The notes: generated by a model from the sequence alone, not told the origin. A stretch of DNA of 64,000 nucleotides from Viridibacillus arenosi (GCF_001955655.1 NZ_MSPW01000002.1:1-64000); one strand, 5' to 3'; counted from the stretch's first letter, positions 25,250 to 35,078 are shown. Numbers and translations: made by a program.

Positions 25250-25480
25250 ATGAATATTGAAGAGTTTAAATTACAGTTAAAATCGAGGGTGATGCTCTCA
25301 CAAGTAACAGATACAGTTTGTACTTTATTACAGGCGAAGAACGTGATTGAAAGCTCCATTGAAAATTGTGAAATTGAAAATATTGAAGAAGAATTAGGAA
25401 AGCTAGAAAAGGCTTATACAAGTGTATATAACGAACTTGTATATTACCCACATGATTTGATTGAAGCTAGTATTGATTAA
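25250..25480 (+). CDS. Small protein of unknown function (76 aa) under cobalamin control
   Basis: Starts at ATG 25250 with AAGGGG 7 nt upstream. The protein is acidic and helical (IEEFKLQLKSRVMLSQVTD, then a heptad-like EIENIEEELGKLEKAY) with a YNELVYYPHDLIEA tail. No membrane segment or signal is visible and I do not recognise a family. It lies behind the first cobalamin riboswitch and terminator in the same geometry in which metE lies behind the second, so it is probably made when cobalamin is scarce. A link to methionine or cobalamin physiology is inference. Confidence 0.6.
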   Translation: MNIEEFKLQLKSRVMLSQVTDTVCTLLQAKNVIESSIENCEIENIEEELGKLEKAYTSVYNELVYYPHDLIEASID

Positions 25481-25623
25481 AAGATGAAAGTGTAACTAAT
25501 AATTATACTAAAAAAACTGTATTTAACGGTTTGGTAATCATATAAAATATAATTATTTTTATATTTAGAATATACTGAACAATTTATAGTTTGTGTGTTA
25601 TAGTAAGTGAACAATTGAATATC

Positions 25624-25805
25624 GTGTAGGCTAAGGTGCGCTATCTTAAATAGATAGTCGCTTAAAAGGGAAATCGGTTAGAATCCGATGCTGTCCCGCA
25701 ACTGTATGTTGGAGCAAACTTTAAAATCCACTGTTAGATTTGTGATGGGAAGGAAAAGTAAGCGATGATGACAAGCCAGGAGACCTGCCTTAGTTTAGTA
25801 CACAC
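25624..25805 (+). ncRNA. Cobalamin riboswitch, copy 2 (metE leader)
   Basis: Same core as copy 1 (GATGCTGTCCCGCAACTGTA, AAGCCAGGAGACCTGCC), closing stem GTGTA/TACAC, and a conserved trailing hairpin ending GGAGGTGTTA. A probable promoter lies just upstream (TGAACA, 17 bp, TATAGT). It controls metE, the cobalamin-independent methionine synthase, which is logical: B12 present means metE off. Confidence 0.95.
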
Positions 25806-25951
25806 CAAAAAACCTACGCGGATAGGAGGTGTTAGAGAGATTTTTTCAAGGATTATTATATCCTAGTACGATAAGCGAATTTGAAAGGGAATAGTGTGTC
25901 ATTTTTTATTATTCCTGATTTTTTTCGATATTTACTATATTAAAAATCATC

Positions 25952-25990
25952 AACCACCTTTTAATGTTTTTCATTAATTGGTGGTTTTTT
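25952..25990 (+). terminator. Riboswitch terminator before metE
   Basis: AACCACC (25952-25958) pairs with GGTGGTT (25980-25986), followed by T-rich sequence, about 20 nt before the metE start. Likely the off-structure of the cobalamin switch. Confidence 0.8.
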
Positions 25991-26011
25991 ATTGAATTGG
26001 AGGATTGAAAG

Positions 26012-28300
26012 ATGAAAAGTACAGTTATTGGATATCCATATATCGGGCCTAATCGTGAATGGAAAAAAACTATCGAAGCTTTTTGGTCAAAAGAAATAAG
26101 TGAACAACAATTCGAAGCTCAGATGAAAGAGTATAGATTAGCAAATATTCAAGTTCAGCTAGATGCAAAGATTGACTTAGTAACCGTAGGTGATTTTACA
26201 TACTACGATCGTATGTTAGATTTAGCAGCAATGTTTGGAATTATTCCTGCACGTTATAAATGGAATTCAGATTTAGTATCTCTAGAAACTTACTACGCTA
26301 TGGCACGTGGAAATCAATCTGCTTCTGCAAGTGAAATGACAAAGTGGTTTAATACGAACTATCACTATATTGTACCTGAGTATGAAGGACAAACTTTAAA
26401 ATTATTGAACAATAAACCATTGCGCTATTATTTAGAAGCGAAGGAAAACTTTAATACAGAGCTAAAGCCTACAATTATAGGCCCAGGGACATTTTATTTT
26501 TTAACAAAAGAAGTTGCAACGCTGAATAAGCCGTCATATTTACTTCAGTTAATCAAAGTCTATAGTCAACTATTGAGTGAACTTTCTGCAGCAGGTGCAA
26601 AATGGATTCAAATAGAAGAACCGATTCTATCAACTTCTTTATCTAAGGATGATATGGAACTAATCTCAGAAATATATGAACAACTAAACACTGTAAATTA
26701 CTCTAGTAAATTGCTGCTGCAAACATATTTCGAGTCAGTAGAATGGTATGAAGAATTGATTAAATTACCTGTAGAAGGCATCGGGCTAGACTTTGTACAT
26801 GGTCTAGAAGAGAATATTTCTAATATCAAAAAAATTGGATTTCCAAAAGATAAGGTTCTAGCAGCGGGAATTATTAATGGTCGTGACATTTGGATTACTC
26901 CTTTACAACAATCATCTGAAATGCTAATTGAATTAGAAAGTTTAGTTTCCCCTAATCATCTGTGGATTCAGCCATCATGTAGCCTAATGCATGTGCCAGT
27001 AAGTCTAACAGCAGAAACGAAATTATCAAAAGAGTTATATGAAAACTTAGCATTTGCTAATGAAAAGTTACAAGAGTTGGCTATTTTGAAAAACGCTTTG
27101 ACAAATAATCGTGATGCGGATCAAGAGGCCTTCGAACAAAACAGATTAACTAGAGAATTGCTAAATAGCAGCTCAGTACGTCAACAAGGAGAAGTCCAGA
27201 AGAATATTAAAAGGTTGAGTGAAATTCAAATAACTCGTCAATCATCATATGCTATTCGAAAAGATCGTCAGCAAAAGATTTTACAATTACCAGACTTTCC
27301 GACAACAACAATTGGTAGCTTTCCGCAAACAGCTGAAGTGAAGCGCAATCGTTCACAGTTGAAAAAAGGACTAATTGATAAGGAACAACATGATGATTTC
27401 ATAAAAAAAGAAATAAATAAATGGATTACGTACCAAGAAGAACTAGAACTTGATGTTTTAGTTCATGGTGAATTTGAAAGAACAGATATGGTTGAATACT
27501 TTGGAGAAAAGCTTGTTGGATTTGCATTTACAGAAAAAGCATGGGTCGTTTCATATGGATCACGTTGCGTTAAACCACCAATTATTTATGGAGATGTTAA
27601 GTGGGAAAAACCAATGACGCTCGATGAAACAGTGTACGCACAATCGTTAACAACTAAACCTGTTAAAGGTATGTTGACAGGGCCAATTACGATTTTAAAT
27701 TGGTCATTTGTTCGTGATGATGTTCCACGTAGTATTGTAGCTCAACAAATTGCCTTGGCACTACGTCAGGAAATTGAAGCATTAGAGACTGCTGGTATTC
27801 GTATTATTCAAGTCGACGAACCTGCACTTAGAGAGGGTTTACCATTAAAGTCCTCAAAACATGATGCTTATTTGGACTGGTCAGTGGATGCCTTTAAATT
27901 AGCTACATCAGGAGTTGAAGATGAGACGCAAATTCATACGCATATGTGCTATTGTGAATTTAATGATTTTATTGAACCAATCCATGCGCTTGATGCGGAT
28001 GTTATTTCAATTGAAACATCGAAAAGTCACGGTGAAATTATTGGGGCTTTCAAAAATGCAACATATACAAATAGTATTGGTTTAGGTGTGTACGATATTC
28101 ATAGTCCAAGAATTCCTGAAATAGATGAAATGGTTGCTGTAGTAAATGACAGTCTTGAAGTTATCTCACCAGAACAGTGCTGGATTAATCCGGATTGTGG
28201 TTTAAAAACACGAAAAACCGATGAAACTTTAGCAGCGCTTGAGATAATGGTAAAAACCGCTCAATTGTTAAGAAAACGAAGTGTACAACGTGTAAACTAA
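26012..28300 (+). CDS. metE: Cobalamin-independent methionine synthase MetE
   Basis: Transfers a methyl group from 5-methyltetrahydropteroyltri-glutamate to homocysteine, 762 aa, the usual length. The N-terminal barrel has GYPYIGPNREWKK and IEEPIL; the C-terminal catalytic barrel starts at TTTIGSFPQTAEVKRNR and carries the zinc ligands: His in LVHGEFERTDMVEYFGE, Cys in HMCYCEFND and Cys in WINPDCGLKTR. TTGGAGGA precedes the ATG. It is controlled by the cobalamin riboswitch and terminator upstream. Confidence 0.97.
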   Translation: MKSTVIGYPYIGPNREWKKTIEAFWSKEISEQQFEAQMKEYRLANIQVQLDAKIDLVTVGDFTYYDRMLDLAAMFGIIPARYKWNSDLVSLETYYAMARGNQSASASEMTKWFNTNYHYIVPEYEGQTLKLLNNKPLRYYLEAKENFNTELKPTIIGPGTFYFLTKEVATLNKPSYLLQLIKVYSQLLSELSAAGAKWIQIEEPILSTSLSKDDMELISEIYEQLNTVNYSSKLLLQTYFESVEWYEELIKLPVEGIGLDFVHGLEENISNIKKIGFPKDKVLAAGIINGRDIWITPLQQSSEMLIELESLVSPNHLWIQPSCSLMHVPVSLTAETKLSKELYENLAFANEKLQELAILKNALTNNRDADQEAFEQNRLTRELLNSSSVRQQGEVQKNIKRLSEIQITRQSSYAIRKDRQQKILQLPDFPTTTIGSFPQTAEVKRNRSQLKKGLIDKEQHDDFIKKEINKWITYQEELELDVLVHGEFERTDMVEYFGEKLVGFAFTEKAWVVSYGSRCVKPPIIYGDVKWEKPMTLDETVYAQSLTTKPVKGMLTGPITILNWSFVRDDVPRSIVAQQIALALRQEIEALETAGIRIIQVDEPALREGLPLKSSKHDAYLDWSVDAFKLATSGVEDETQIHTHMCYCEFNDFIEPIHALDADVISIETSKSHGEIIGAFKNATYTNSIGLGVYDIHSPRIPEIDEMVAVVNDSLEVISPEQCWINPDCGLKTRKTDETLAALEIMVKTAQLLRKRSVQRVN

Positions 28301-28410
28301 AAAAGTATCATACAAGCCTATAATCCAATTAAAATTGAATTTTGTTATAACATTGATTATTAAAAAATAAAATTGATATAAGTTACTTTAGAAAGAAAAT
28401 CAAAATTTTG

Positions 28411-28450
28411 AATCCGCCTTTACTTAAAGATTAGTAGAGGTGGATTTTTA
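28411..28450 (+). terminator. Terminator downstream of metE
   Basis: AATCCGCCT (28411-28419) and AGGTGGATT (28438-28446) form a stem followed by TTTT. The gap 28301-28690 otherwise holds no gene that I can see. Confidence 0.75.
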
Positions 28451-28690
28451 GGTGCTATTCATATTATTTTATCAGTGAAGAGCGTTAAGGATATTCGATG
28501 AAACAAAGTTAACCGAGGTGCTATTGATAAAAGGGTAGAAGTTACCAAGGTCATTTAAAAGGTTATTGAATGAATAAATTTAAGTGAAAAGGTATCCTCT
28601 ATTATCAACAAGTGAATATTGCTATGTTTACTGGGGCGTCAAAGTATAATTGATTTAGATTAGGTTATCCTATATAAAAAAAAGGATGAT

Positions 28691-29005
28691 ATGATGAATA
28701 AACCCATTACACTTTACGTTTCGATTGCAAATCAGCGTTACTATACTTCTCCTGACGAATCACCATGGGAATTTAAACTTCAGATTGAACCACAGTATAT
28801 AAAAGTTTTTGACCAACTATTTAATCAAGCGGAATATTTTGATGGGAAGAGTATATGGAGAGCTCAATTACCTTACATTCCATACCATTTAGATCAGGAA
28901 AACGATGAAGTTGATCTACGTTTAAAGAAACTATATGCACTTGTTCATGAATTTGGTGATACTGAAACGAAGCAATTAATTGAGCAAATGCCGTATTATA
29001 GTTGA
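28691..29005 (+). CDS. Conserved-looking hypothetical protein (104 aa)
   Basis: A soluble 104-aa protein starting MMNKPITLYVSIANQRYYTS, with many aromatic residues and a WRAQLPYIPYHLDQENDEVD centre that looks like a folded domain. AAGGATG lies upstream; a second ATG follows the first. I do not recognise the family. It sits 51 nt before the ytkD-type Nudix gene on the same strand and may be cotranscribed. Confidence 0.6.
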   Translation: MMNKPITLYVSIANQRYYTSPDESPWEFKLQIEPQYIKVFDQLFNQAEYFDGKSIWRAQLPYIPYHLDQENDEVDLRLKKLYALVHEFGDTETKQLIEQMPYYS

Positions 29006-29056
29006 TTGAAAAACATACCTTCGTTACACTTAGAGCAATAGGGAGTGATCGAAGGT

Positions 29057-29530
29057 ATGTTTACATTTACAGATTTAAACGGCAATGGTGTTGAATTATC
29101 TTTTAAAAAAAATGCTTTTAAAATAGCGCCTAAGCATGTATTAGTCTTGGCTAAATATCATAAACAGTGGTTATTAACGGATCATCCAAACCGTGGCCTT
29201 GAATTTCCAGGTGGCAAAGTAGAAGGAGACGAAACGTTAGAACAAGCTGCTGAAAGGGAAGTATATGAAGAAACAGGTGCTATCATTCATGAAATAGAAT
29301 GGTTAGCAACATACTATGTTCATGATGATCGTCCATTTAGTAAAGCAGTATATGTGGCAAATGTATTGAAAATCGATGACATTCAGCAAAAATTTGAAAC
29401 GAATGGAGCTGTACTGCTATCGGATGAAGAGTTACATAATTGTGATCGACTAAGCTTCTACATGAAAGATGCAGGGATGAAAAAAATGTTGGAGAAGGTG
29501 AGTGAACGTGAAGATAAATGGCTTCGTTGA
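29057..29530 (+). CDS. ytkD: Nudix hydrolase YtkD (nucleoside triphosphatase)
   Basis: Hydrolyses nucleoside triphosphates, in B. subtilis including oxidised 8-oxo-dGTP. About 157 aa. The Nudix box is complete: GKVEGDETLEQAAEREVYEETGA (G-x5-E-x7-REVxEExGA). ATG 29057 is preferred over a GTG at 29045 because AGGGAG stands about 11 nt before the former and overlaps the latter. The end of the gene overlaps the next gene by 29 nt, pointing to coupled translation. Confidence 0.9.
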   Translation: MFTFTDLNGNGVELSFKKNAFKIAPKHVLVLAKYHKQWLLTDHPNRGLEFPGGKVEGDETLEQAAEREVYEETGAIIHEIEWLATYYVHDDRPFSKAVYVANVLKIDDIQQKFETNGAVLLSDEELHNCDRLSFYMKDAGMKKMLEKVSEREDKWLR

Positions 29531-30293
29531 AAGTAGTCGTAGTTATCCGTCTCCAAATCCACAAGTTCGTCTAACTGAAATTACATATTGGTCTGAAGGT
29601 TTGCGAGTGAAAGGATTACTTGCAGAGCCCGTAGCAAAGGGTATTTATGAAGGACTACTTTATCTAAGGGGCGGTATGCAGGGTATTGGAATGGTGCGAC
29701 CTGCTCGTATTGCGCAATTTGCATCGCAAGGATTAGTTGTTTTTGCGCCGTATTACCGAGGAAATCGTGGGGGAGAAGGGCGAGATGAATTTGGTGGAAA
29801 TGACCGTTATGATGCAGTGAATGGTGTCGATGTATTAAAACAATTTTGTCGTTCACATCGTATTCATATTTTCGCATTTTCTAGAGGTGGTTTGATGGCG
29901 CTTTGGACTGGAATTTTGCGAGATGATATTACCTCGATTGTGACTTGGGCAGGCGTTTCTAATCCTAAATTTACTTATGAAGAACGTATAGATATGCGTA
30001 GAATGATGAAAAGGGTAATAGGCGGATCACCTACTAAGATGCCTGAGGCTTATGAAGAACGTTCACCAATTGCGAAGATAAAGCAATTAAATGCACCAAT
30101 ATTAATTATTCATGGTAAAAAAGATGAAAACGTTGGAATGCATCATGCATTATTGCTTGAAGAAAGCTTAAAGGCATTTAATAAGCATGTTGAAACATGG
30201 TATTATAATGACTTTACACATTTTTTCCCTAGTGCAGTCAATCACAAAATAGTTAAGAGCGCATGTAATTGGATGAAACTCCAAAAGGGGTGA
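29502..30293 (+). CDS. Alpha/beta hydrolase of the prolyl-oligopeptidase type (YtmA-like)
   Basis: A serine hydrolase of about 260 aa. Catalytic features: nucleophile elbow FAFSRGGLMALW, acid in IIHGKKDENVGMHHA and His in NDFTHFFPS. The oxyanion part is LYLRGGMQGIG. The start is a GTG (29502 or 29508) lying inside the Nudix gene, with GGAGAAGG upstream. Related proteins (YtmA, S9 family) are presumed peptidases or esterases, but the substrate is unknown. It is in one operon with ytkD and the following 152-aa gene. Confidence 0.82.
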   Translation: MNVKINGFVESSRSYPSPNPQVRLTEITYWSEGLRVKGLLAEPVAKGIYEGLLYLRGGMQGIGMVRPARIAQFASQGLVVFAPYYRGNRGGEGRDEFGGNDRYDAVNGVDVLKQFCRSHRIHIFAFSRGGLMALWTGILRDDITSIVTWAGVSNPKFTYEERIDMRRMMKRVIGGSPTKMPEAYEERSPIAKIKQLNAPILIIHGKKDENVGMHHALLLEESLKAFNKHVETWYYNDFTHFFPSAVNHKIVKSACNWMKLQKG

Positions 30294-30297
30294 ACTT

Positions 30298-30756
30298 ATG
30301 CTAGGTTATGTAAAAATAACAGTCGACCCGGAAAAATTGAAAGTGGGAGCAAGTTTTGAGGAAACATATCTATTTTGGCAAATTCTTTGCGATGTATTTG
30401 TAAAAGAGTGTGTAGAAGTAGAGATTCAAAGTTGGCAAGAAGAAAATGGTGTCATTGAAGAGTTGGAAAAAATATCGGATGTCTCTAAAGATGAAGGTCT
30501 AATAAAAATTCAAAGAATTCCTCTAACAGATGCTAATCGTGCATTTTTTAATAATCATGCTGCTAATAAAGAGGGGAAATTAAAATGGTTCTCTATGCGC
30601 TTTTACGATGAAAATGGGAAAGGCAGAATAGAGGTTAGGGATTATGGCTTTGAGGTACGCTTTAATAAGGTCACAGGAGCACAATCTGAAGAAGTGATAC
30701 AACAATTTTCTAATCCTCATACAGAGGCGGTATTTTATGATGATGATGTTGAATAA
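30298..30756 (+). CDS. Hypothetical protein (152 aa)
   Basis: A soluble acidic protein, MLGYVKITVDPEKLKVGASF and onwards, with beta-strand-like stretches (KLKWFSMRFYDENGKGRIEV) and an acidic end TEAVFYDDDVE. AAAAGGGGTG precedes the ATG and the gene begins 4 nt after the hydrolase stop, so it is the third gene of that operon. I do not recognise a family. A palindromic repeat starts directly at its stop codon. Confidence 0.65.
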   Translation: MLGYVKITVDPEKLKVGASFEETYLFWQILCDVFVKECVEVEIQSWQEENGVIEELEKISDVSKDEGLIKIQRIPLTDANRAFFNNHAANKEGKLKWFSMRFYDENGKGRIEVRDYGFEVRFNKVTGAQSEEVIQQFSNPHTEAVFYDDDVE

Positions 30757-30828
30757 GTTGATTGGAGCGTAGCGACGAAGCAGCTTTGAGCCCGCCCGAG
30801 GAAAGCGTCCACCGTAGTGGAAATCAAC
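30757..30828 (+). repeat. Intergenic palindromic repeat element, short copy
   Basis: Starts GTTGATTGGAGCG on the base after the TAA of the preceding gene and ends TAGTGGAAATCAACGG. It shares both ends and the CCCG.GGAAAGCGTCC type centre with the element at 21041-21168, but lacks about 55 internal bp. Confidence 0.75.
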
Positions 30829-30857
30829 GGTCTTAACAATTTGTATATATTGTAAAA

Positions 30858-30886
30858 TAAAAAGACCACTCAGAGAGTGGTCTTTT
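30858..30886. terminator. Bidirectional terminator
   Basis: AAAGACCACTC and GAGTGGTCTTT with a short loop, A-rich on the left and TTTT on the right. It serves pckA (minus strand) and the plus-strand operon. Confidence 0.88.
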
Positions 30887-30904
30887 CTAATTTGTTCGAT
30901 TGAT

Positions 30905-32491
30905 TTAAGCGATAGGACCGCCGTTTTTCACGATATCTTCTGAAACAACACCGAATTTTTTGAAGTTTTCGCGGAACATGTTAGCAAGTGCAGAAGCTTT
31001 TTGATCATAAGCTTCTTTATCTTCCCAAGCGTTACGTGGATTTAATACTTCAGTTGGGACACCTTCAATTGCTACAGGCATTTCTAAACCGAAGATAGCA
31101 TCTTTTTCAGTAAAGACGTTATTTAGTTTACCATCGATTGCAGCGCGAACCATTGTACGAGTGTAAGAAAGTTTCATACGGTTACCAACACCGTACTCAC
31201 CACCAGTCCAACCAGTGTTTACTAAGAAAACGTTTACTTCGTGTTCGTCGATTTTGTTACCTAACATCTCAGCATAAACTGTTGCTGGAAGTGGTAGGAA
31301 TGGAGAACCGAAGCATGTTGAGAATACTGGTTCAGGTGAAGTAACACCACGTTCAGTACCTGCTAGTTTAGATGTGAAACCACTTAAGAAGTGATACATT
31401 GCTTGTTCTTTTGATAACTTACTGATTGGAGGCAATACACCAAAAGCATCTGCAGTTAAGAAGATGATTGTTTTAGGATGGCCTGCAACAGATGGATCAA
31501 CAATATTTTCGATATTTTGGATTGGGTAAGCAACACGAGTATTTTCTGTTAGCGAAACATCATCATAGTTAGGTATGCGTGTTTCCTCATCCACTACTAC
31601 GTTTTCTAATACAGTACCAAAACTAATTGCATTGTAAATTTCAGGTTCTTTCTCTTTAGAAAGGTTGATAGTTTTAGCGTAGCAACCGCCTTCGATATTG
31701 AATACACCGTTGTCAGACCAACCATGTTCATCATCACCGATTAGTTTACGATCTGCATCTGCAGATAACGTTGTTTTACCAGTTCCAGATAATCCGAAGA
31801 ACAATGCTACATCGCCTGCTTCACCAACGTTTGCTGAACAGTGCATTGAAAGAATACCTTGTTGTGGTAATAAGTAATTCATGATACCGAAAATTGATTT
31901 TTTCATTTCTCCTGCGTATTCAGTTCCACCAATTAGGATGATACGTTTTTCAAGCGAAACGATAATGAAAGTTTCTGAGTCAGTACCGTCTACTGCTGGA
32001 TCCGCTTTGAAAGTTGGAGCAGAAACGATTGTGAAGTCAGCTTCATGAGTTTCTAACTCCTCTTCAGTAGGACGAATGAATAATTGGTGTGCAAATAAGT
32101 TATGCCAAGCGTATTCATTTACTACACGAATAGCTAAACGAGATGATGGGTCTGCACCTGCAAAACCTTTAAATACAAACAATTCTTCTTTTTCTTTTAA
32201 GTAGTTTACTACTTTAGTGTATAATGAGTCGAAGATATCTGACGAAATTGGTCTGTTTACTTTACCCCAATCAATTTTGTCTTTCGAACTATCTTCTTCA
32301 ACCATATATTTATCTTTAGGAGAACGACCTGTATATTTTCCTGTGACTGCCCTTACAGCACCATCAACAGTTAGGATTGCCTCACCGCGTGAAGTAGCTT
32401 TTTCTGTTAATTGTGGTACTGAAAGTTGTTCCAGAATATTATCACCTTTCAATAATTCCTTCAGTTCATTCGTAATTTCTACTGAATTCAT
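30905..32491 (-). CDS. pckA: Phosphoenolpyruvate carboxykinase (ATP)
   Basis: Makes phosphoenolpyruvate from oxaloacetate for gluconeogenesis, 528 aa, matching the Bacillus enzyme. Visible are [13 protein letters not shown], the kinase-1a loop [15 protein letters not shown], the metal-binding [23 protein letters not shown] and the late [11 protein letters not shown]. An ATG at 32506 begins MVRKT, but the AAGGATGG ribosome site overlaps it and suits the ATG at 32491 (MNSVEIT, as in B. subtilis). Divergent from metK. Confidence 0.96.
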   Translation of the reverse strand: MNSVEITNELKELLKGDNILEQLSVPQLTEKATSRGEAILTVDGAVRAVTGKYTGRSPKDKYMVEEDSSKDKIDWGKVNRPISSDIFDSLYTKVVNYLKEKEELFVFKGFAGADPSSRLAIRVVNEYAWHNLFAHQLFIRPTEEELETHEADFTIVSAPTFKADPAVDGTDSETFIIVSLEKRIILIGGTEYAGEMKKSIFGIMNYLLPQQGILSMHCSANVGEAGDVALFFGLSGTGKTTLSADADRKLIGDDEHGWSDNGVFNIEGGCYAKTINLSKEKEPEIYNAISFGTVLENVVVDEETRIPNYDDVSLTENTRVAYPIQNIENIVDPSVAGHPKTIIFLTADAFGVLPPISKLSKEQAMYHFLSGFTSKLAGTERGVTSPEPVFSTCFGSPFLPLPATVYAEMLGNKIDEHEVNVFLVNTGWTGGEYGVGNRMKLSYTRTMVRAAIDGKLNNVFTEKDAIFGLEMPVAIEGVPTEVLNPRNAWEDKEAYDQKASALANMFRENFKKFGVVSEDIVKNGGPIA

Positions 32492-32647
32492 CGTTTTACG
32501 TACCATCCTTTTTATATTATTCCTCGTATTAGAGGGGATTTATAATTCATTTCGGAAATTAGTATAACACATTTAGTTAAATAATCTATACTAATTACCA
32601 TTTAATTTTCATGAAAGTTGTACTTTTTTTTAGAAATAAAAAAGGTG

Positions 32648-32676
32648 TTGACAACTAAGGTATAATGTTCTAATAT
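32648..32676 (+). promoter_or_regulatory. Sigma-A promoter of metK
   Basis: TTGACA (32648-32653), 17 bp, TAATAT (32671-32676). It ends about 16 nt before the S-box RNA. Confidence 0.8.
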
Positions 32677-32692
32677 GAGAAATTGAACGGAT

Positions 32693-32813
32693 ACTCTTAT
32701 CCCGAGCTGGTGGAGGGTCAGGCCCTATGAAACCCGGCAACCTGCATTGTGATTTTATGTGATGCGCTGGTGCTCAATCTGATGCAAGGATTTGATCCTT
32801 GAACGATAAGAGT
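32693..32813 (+). ncRNA. SAM-I (S-box) riboswitch
   Basis: Shows the S-box core: ACTCTTATCCCGAGCTGGTG at the 5' end, GGCCCTATGAAACCCGGCAA, and GATAAGAGT closing P1 (32805-32813). It is followed by a strong terminator (32834-32876). With SAM bound, metK transcription should stop here. Confidence 0.95.
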
Positions 32814-32833
32814 GAAAGGTGCTTATGAATTAT

Positions 32834-32876
32834 TCCCTTCCACTCATTAGTAATAATGGGGGGAAGGGTTTTTTTA
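32834..32876 (+). terminator. S-box terminator
   Basis: CCCTTCC (32835-32841) pairs with GGAAGGG (32862-32868), then a run of seven T. Expression platform of the SAM riboswitch. Confidence 0.88.
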
Positions 32877-33075
32877 TTTAAAATAGACCAATTCCTAAAT
32901 TTTTGATAAGTATGTGTAATTTATGCGGTTCTATTTATATATAGTGGCACTTTCTAGAATCCTCGTGTTAAAGGCAGCAACGGCTTGGCGTTCAATCCTA
33001 CTGGAAAGAACTAACATGGGTAATGAGTACCGTATCATTTCCGAGGCAATCTCGCAGATAATAGGAGGAAACCAA

Positions 33076-34272
33076 ATGACAAACCGTCGACTGTTTACAT
33101 CTGAGAGTGTAACAGAAGGACATCCAGATAAAATTTGTGATCAAATTTCGGATGCCATTTTAGATGAAATCGTTTCAAAAGACCCGAATGCACGTGTAGC
33201 GTGTGAAACTACAGTTACAACTGGTCTTGTATTAGTAGCAGGAGAAATTACAACATCAACTTATGTTGATATTCCTAAAATCGTTCGTGAAACGGTAATG
33301 GAAATCGGTTATACACGTGGTAAATATGGCTTTGATGGCGAAAACGTAGCTGTTTTAACAGCAATCGGTGAGCAATCAGCTGATATCGCATTGGGCGTTG
33401 ACCAAGCACTTGAAGCACGCGAAGGTTCAATGACAGATGAAGATATTGAAGCAATTGGTGCAGGTGACCAAGGTTTAATGTTTGGATACGCATGTAACGA
33501 GACACCTGAGTTAATGCCTCTACCTATTAGCTTGGCACATAAATTAGCAAGACGTTTAACTGAAGTTCGTAAAACAAACGAGTTACCTTATTTACGTCCA
33601 GATGGTAAAACACAAGTAACAATCGAATATGATGAAAATAATCATCCAGTTCGTGTGGATACAATTGTTATTTCAACTCAACATGATCCAGAAGTAACGT
33701 TAGAGCAAATTAAAGAGGATTTACAAGCACGTGTAATTGCTCCAGTTGTACCTACTGAATTACTAGACGAGAAAACAAAATACTTCATCAACCCAACAGG
33801 TCGTTTTGTAATAGGTGGACCAAAAGGTGATGCAGGCTTAACGGGACGCAAAATTATCGTAGATACTTATGGTGGATATGCTCGTCATGGTGGCGGTGCT
33901 TTCTCTGGTAAGGATGCGACTAAGGTTGACCGTTCTGCAGCTTATGCAGCGCGTTATGTTGCAAAAAATATCGTAGCAGCTGAACTTGCTGAGCGTTGTG
34001 AAGTACAACTGGCTTATGCAATTGGTGTTGCACAACCGGTTTCAATTGCAATCGATACTTTCGGTACTGGTAAAGTAAAAGAAACAAATTTAGTTGAATG
34101 GGTTCGTGAATTATTTGATTTACGCCCAGCTGGAATCATTAAAATGCTTGATTTACGTCGCCCTATCTACAAACAAACAGCTGCTTATGGTCACTTCGGC
34201 CGTACAGATTTGAATGTTCCTTGGGAAGCTACAGATAAAGCTGCCGTTTTAAAAGAAAAAGCTGGACTTTAA
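33076..34272 (+). CDS. metK: S-adenosylmethionine synthetase
   Basis: Makes SAM from methionine and ATP, 398 aa, full length. Motifs: [20 protein letters not shown] (ATP and metal), [12 protein letters not shown] and [19 protein letters not shown] (P-loop). AGGAGG stands before ATG 33076. The frame stays open 51 codons upstream to an ATG at 32923, leaving about 200 nt of untranslated leader between the S-box terminator and the start. It is controlled by the SAM riboswitch, a direct product feedback. Confidence 0.97.
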   Translation: MTNRRLFTSESVTEGHPDKICDQISDAILDEIVSKDPNARVACETTVTTGLVLVAGEITTSTYVDIPKIVRETVMEIGYTRGKYGFDGENVAVLTAIGEQSADIALGVDQALEAREGSMTDEDIEAIGAGDQGLMFGYACNETPELMPLPISLAHKLARRLTEVRKTNELPYLRPDGKTQVTIEYDENNHPVRVDTIVISTQHDPEVTLEQIKEDLQARVIAPVVPTELLDEKTKYFINPTGRFVIGGPKGDAGLTGRKIIVDTYGGYARHGGGAFSGKDATKVDRSAAYAARYVAKNIVAAELAERCEVQLAYAIGVAQPVSIAIDTFGTGKVKETNLVEWVRELFDLRPAGIIKMLDLRRPIYKQTAAYGHFGRTDLNVPWEATDKAAVLKEKAGL

Positions 34273-34303
34273 TTCAATCTGAAAAATTACAATAACATAA
34301 AAT

Positions 34304-34358
34304 ATCCCGAGTTACATGTTGATTATTAAGTAATCAATTGTAGTTCGGGATGTTTTTT
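34304..34358 (+). terminator. Terminator after metK
   Basis: ATCCCGA pairs with TCGGGAT, and an inner stem TACATGTTGATTA / TAATCAATTGTA extends it; TTTTTT follows. Confidence 0.9.
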
Positions 34359-34395
34359 ATTATATTATAGAAGAAACTCATAGCAAGAGATTAAA

Positions 34396-34433
34396 AAAAC
34401 CTGAGAATTCGTTTGAAAAACGATACTCAGGCA
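34396..34433 (-). terminator. Terminator after ytoA
   Basis: On the minus strand CCTGAG...CTCAGG followed by a run of seven T. Confidence 0.8.
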
Positions 34434-34444
34434 TCTTGATTGAA

Positions 34445-34957
34445 TTATTTTTGAAGTGATTTATAATATTGTCCTTTTTCGTAATACTCGTTGACAATAC
34501 GGTCCATATCTTTTTTATCTTCCTCTGTTAACTCTCTAATAACTTTTGCAGGGCGTCCAAATGCTAATGTGTTTGGAGGAATTTTCTTACCTTGCGAAAC
34601 GAGACTACCGGCACCTATAAATGCACCTTCGCCAATCTCAGCACCATCTAGGATAATTGAAGCCATTCCTACAAGAGCGCCTCTTTTTATAGTACAGCTA
34701 TGTAATGTTACTTGATGTCCAATTGTCACATCGTCTTCTAAAATAAGTGGATATGCAGGACTTTGATGTAAACAACATAAATCTTGGATATTTACTTTGC
34801 GTCCGATAATCGTAGGTGAAACATCTCCGCGAATAACTGTATTGTAAAAAATAGATGAATCAGGTCCAATAGTAACATCGCCAGTGATAATTACGTTATC
34901 ACCGATAAAAACGGATGGGTCAATAGATGGTTTTTTGTCTCTAAATGGATAAATCAT
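34445..34957 (-). CDS. ytoA: Gamma-carbonic-anhydrase family protein YtoA
   Basis: A left-handed beta-helix protein of 170 aa with hexapeptide repeats (IGDNVIITGDVTIGPDSSIF and following turns). The three zinc-binding His of gamma-class carbonic anhydrases are present, in LCCLHQSP and TIGHQVTLHSC. It is trimeric by family. The frame starts at 34972, but the first ATG overlaps the GAGG ribosome site, so ATG 34957 (MIYPF) is the likely start. True carbonic anhydrase activity is not shown for most of these proteins; acyl- or nucleotidyl-transfer is unlikely given the His set. Confidence 0.9.
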   Translation of the reverse strand: MIYPFRDKKPSIDPSVFIGDNVIITGDVTIGPDSSIFYNTVIRGDVSPTIIGRKVNIQDLCCLHQSPAYPLILEDDVTIGHQVTLHSCTIKRGALVGMASIILDGAEIGEGAFIGAGSLVSQGKKIPPNTLAFGRPAKVIRELTEEDKKDMDRIVNEYYEKGQYYKSLQK

Positions 34958-35078
34958 CGAAAAACGCCTCATTTCAAGTTATTATGTATTATTATCGTAA
35001 CAAAAGGAAGCTATGAATGGAACTGAAATCGTCAGAATACGTTAATATATACGTAGGAATTTATGAGGTGAGATAGTA

